DNA of 41,746 nucleotides from positions 1 through 41,746 of the forward strand of contig JADHTG010000022.1 in assembly GCA_016776505.1 (NCBI GenBank), given 5' to 3'. The notes under the pieces were generated by a model, which searched no databases, had not been told where the DNA came from, and saw only the letters and a list, made by a program, of their open reading frames with translations. A program made the translations under genes and the position numbers. The stretch comes from Bacteroidota bacterium (GTDB lineage: Bacteria; Bacteroidota; Bacteroidia; CAILMK01; JAAYUY01). Shown piece by piece: positions 41,654 to 41,746 of this stretch; the first letter of the stretch is position 1, and each line of letters starts with the position of its first letter.

Positions 41654-41746
41654 GAATATGTACCGCAGGCTTTACATTTTTTTAATGATCAGCTTTAGTT
41701 GATTATCCTCAGGATTATATTTATTTCAGTACACCTGATTACCCGG

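Larger units (their letters stand above)
41446..41746. other. Gene-free tail with structured repeats
   Basis: No gene is seen in the 301 bp after sppA to the window's end. It holds a hairpin GCACG (41503-41507) with CGTGC (41526-41530) enclosing GACA-TGC-TGTC, then the tandem hairpins listed separately at 41544-41653. Confidence 0.7.

Overview
The window is AT-rich and almost certainly comes from a member of the Bacteroidota. The evidence is four proteins ending in type IX secretion (T9SS) type-A sorting domains, a MurF-Alr fusion, DUF2851 and LuxE-like proteins, a DUF2807 'head GIN' protein fused to a barrel, and at least 13 start-proximal matches to the Bacteroidota -7 promoter element TAnnTTTG. 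I cannot place it below phylum. There is no rRNA, CRISPR array, transposase, integrase or prophage. Most genes are chromosomal housekeeping or envelope genes.

Layout. (1) 1-1126: a scarred locus around an intact tRNA-Ser(UGA). It holds a 99-bp direct repeat that carries the tRNA 3' end, a GIY-YIG nuclease gene broken by one frameshift, and a second tRNA-Ser remnant interrupted twice by clusters of short palindromes. (2) 1127-6023: a secreted beta-helix protein, an MltF-like lytic transglycosylase, an orphan TAXI-type binding protein and a small zinc-ribbon membrane protein. (3) 6094-6437: tRNA-Pro(CGG), followed by a nested inverted repeat and a second copy of the tRNA 3' end. (4) 6448-13201: recX, murF-alr, nitroreductase, TPR protein, M19 dipeptidase, TerB/DnaJ protein and SRPBCC protein. 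(5) 13220-21659: a giant M4 metalloprotease, an unknown secreted protein, pdxH, ddl and a secreted DUF302-like protein. (6) 21819-30677: a P-loop kinase overlapping a dCMP deaminase gene, a PASTA protein, a T9SS cargo protein and purE, then DUF2851, pyrF, a lipoprotein and a LuxE-like protein. (7) 30736-35788: a large BNR-repeat T9SS cargo protein, lipA, an outer-membrane-type protein and two tiny lipoproteins. (8) 35883-41746: smpB, an ECF sigma / anti-sigma / DUF2807-barrel module, sppA and a hairpin-rich tail.

How the parts work together. Peptidoglycan and envelope maintenance is the main theme: MltF, MurF-Alr, Ddl, PASTA protein, SppA and lipoproteins, alongside secreted T9SS cargo. Nucleotide metabolism (purE, pyrF, the kinase/dCMP deaminase pair) and cofactors (pdxH, lipA) make up the rest. 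The ECF module can be read as a regulatory circuit. The same element, TGTAAC-N17-CGTC, lies 47 nt upstream of the sigma gene start and 53 nt upstream of the DUF2807-barrel gene start, which predicts that the sigma factor drives both itself and that surface protein.

The points most worth a second look are the palindrome-interrupted tRNA-Ser remnant, the paired ECF promoters, the two sub-50-residue lipoproteins sharing C-x2-D-[LM]-C-P, and tandem hairpins at the right end whose stems differ by a compensatory base-pair change.
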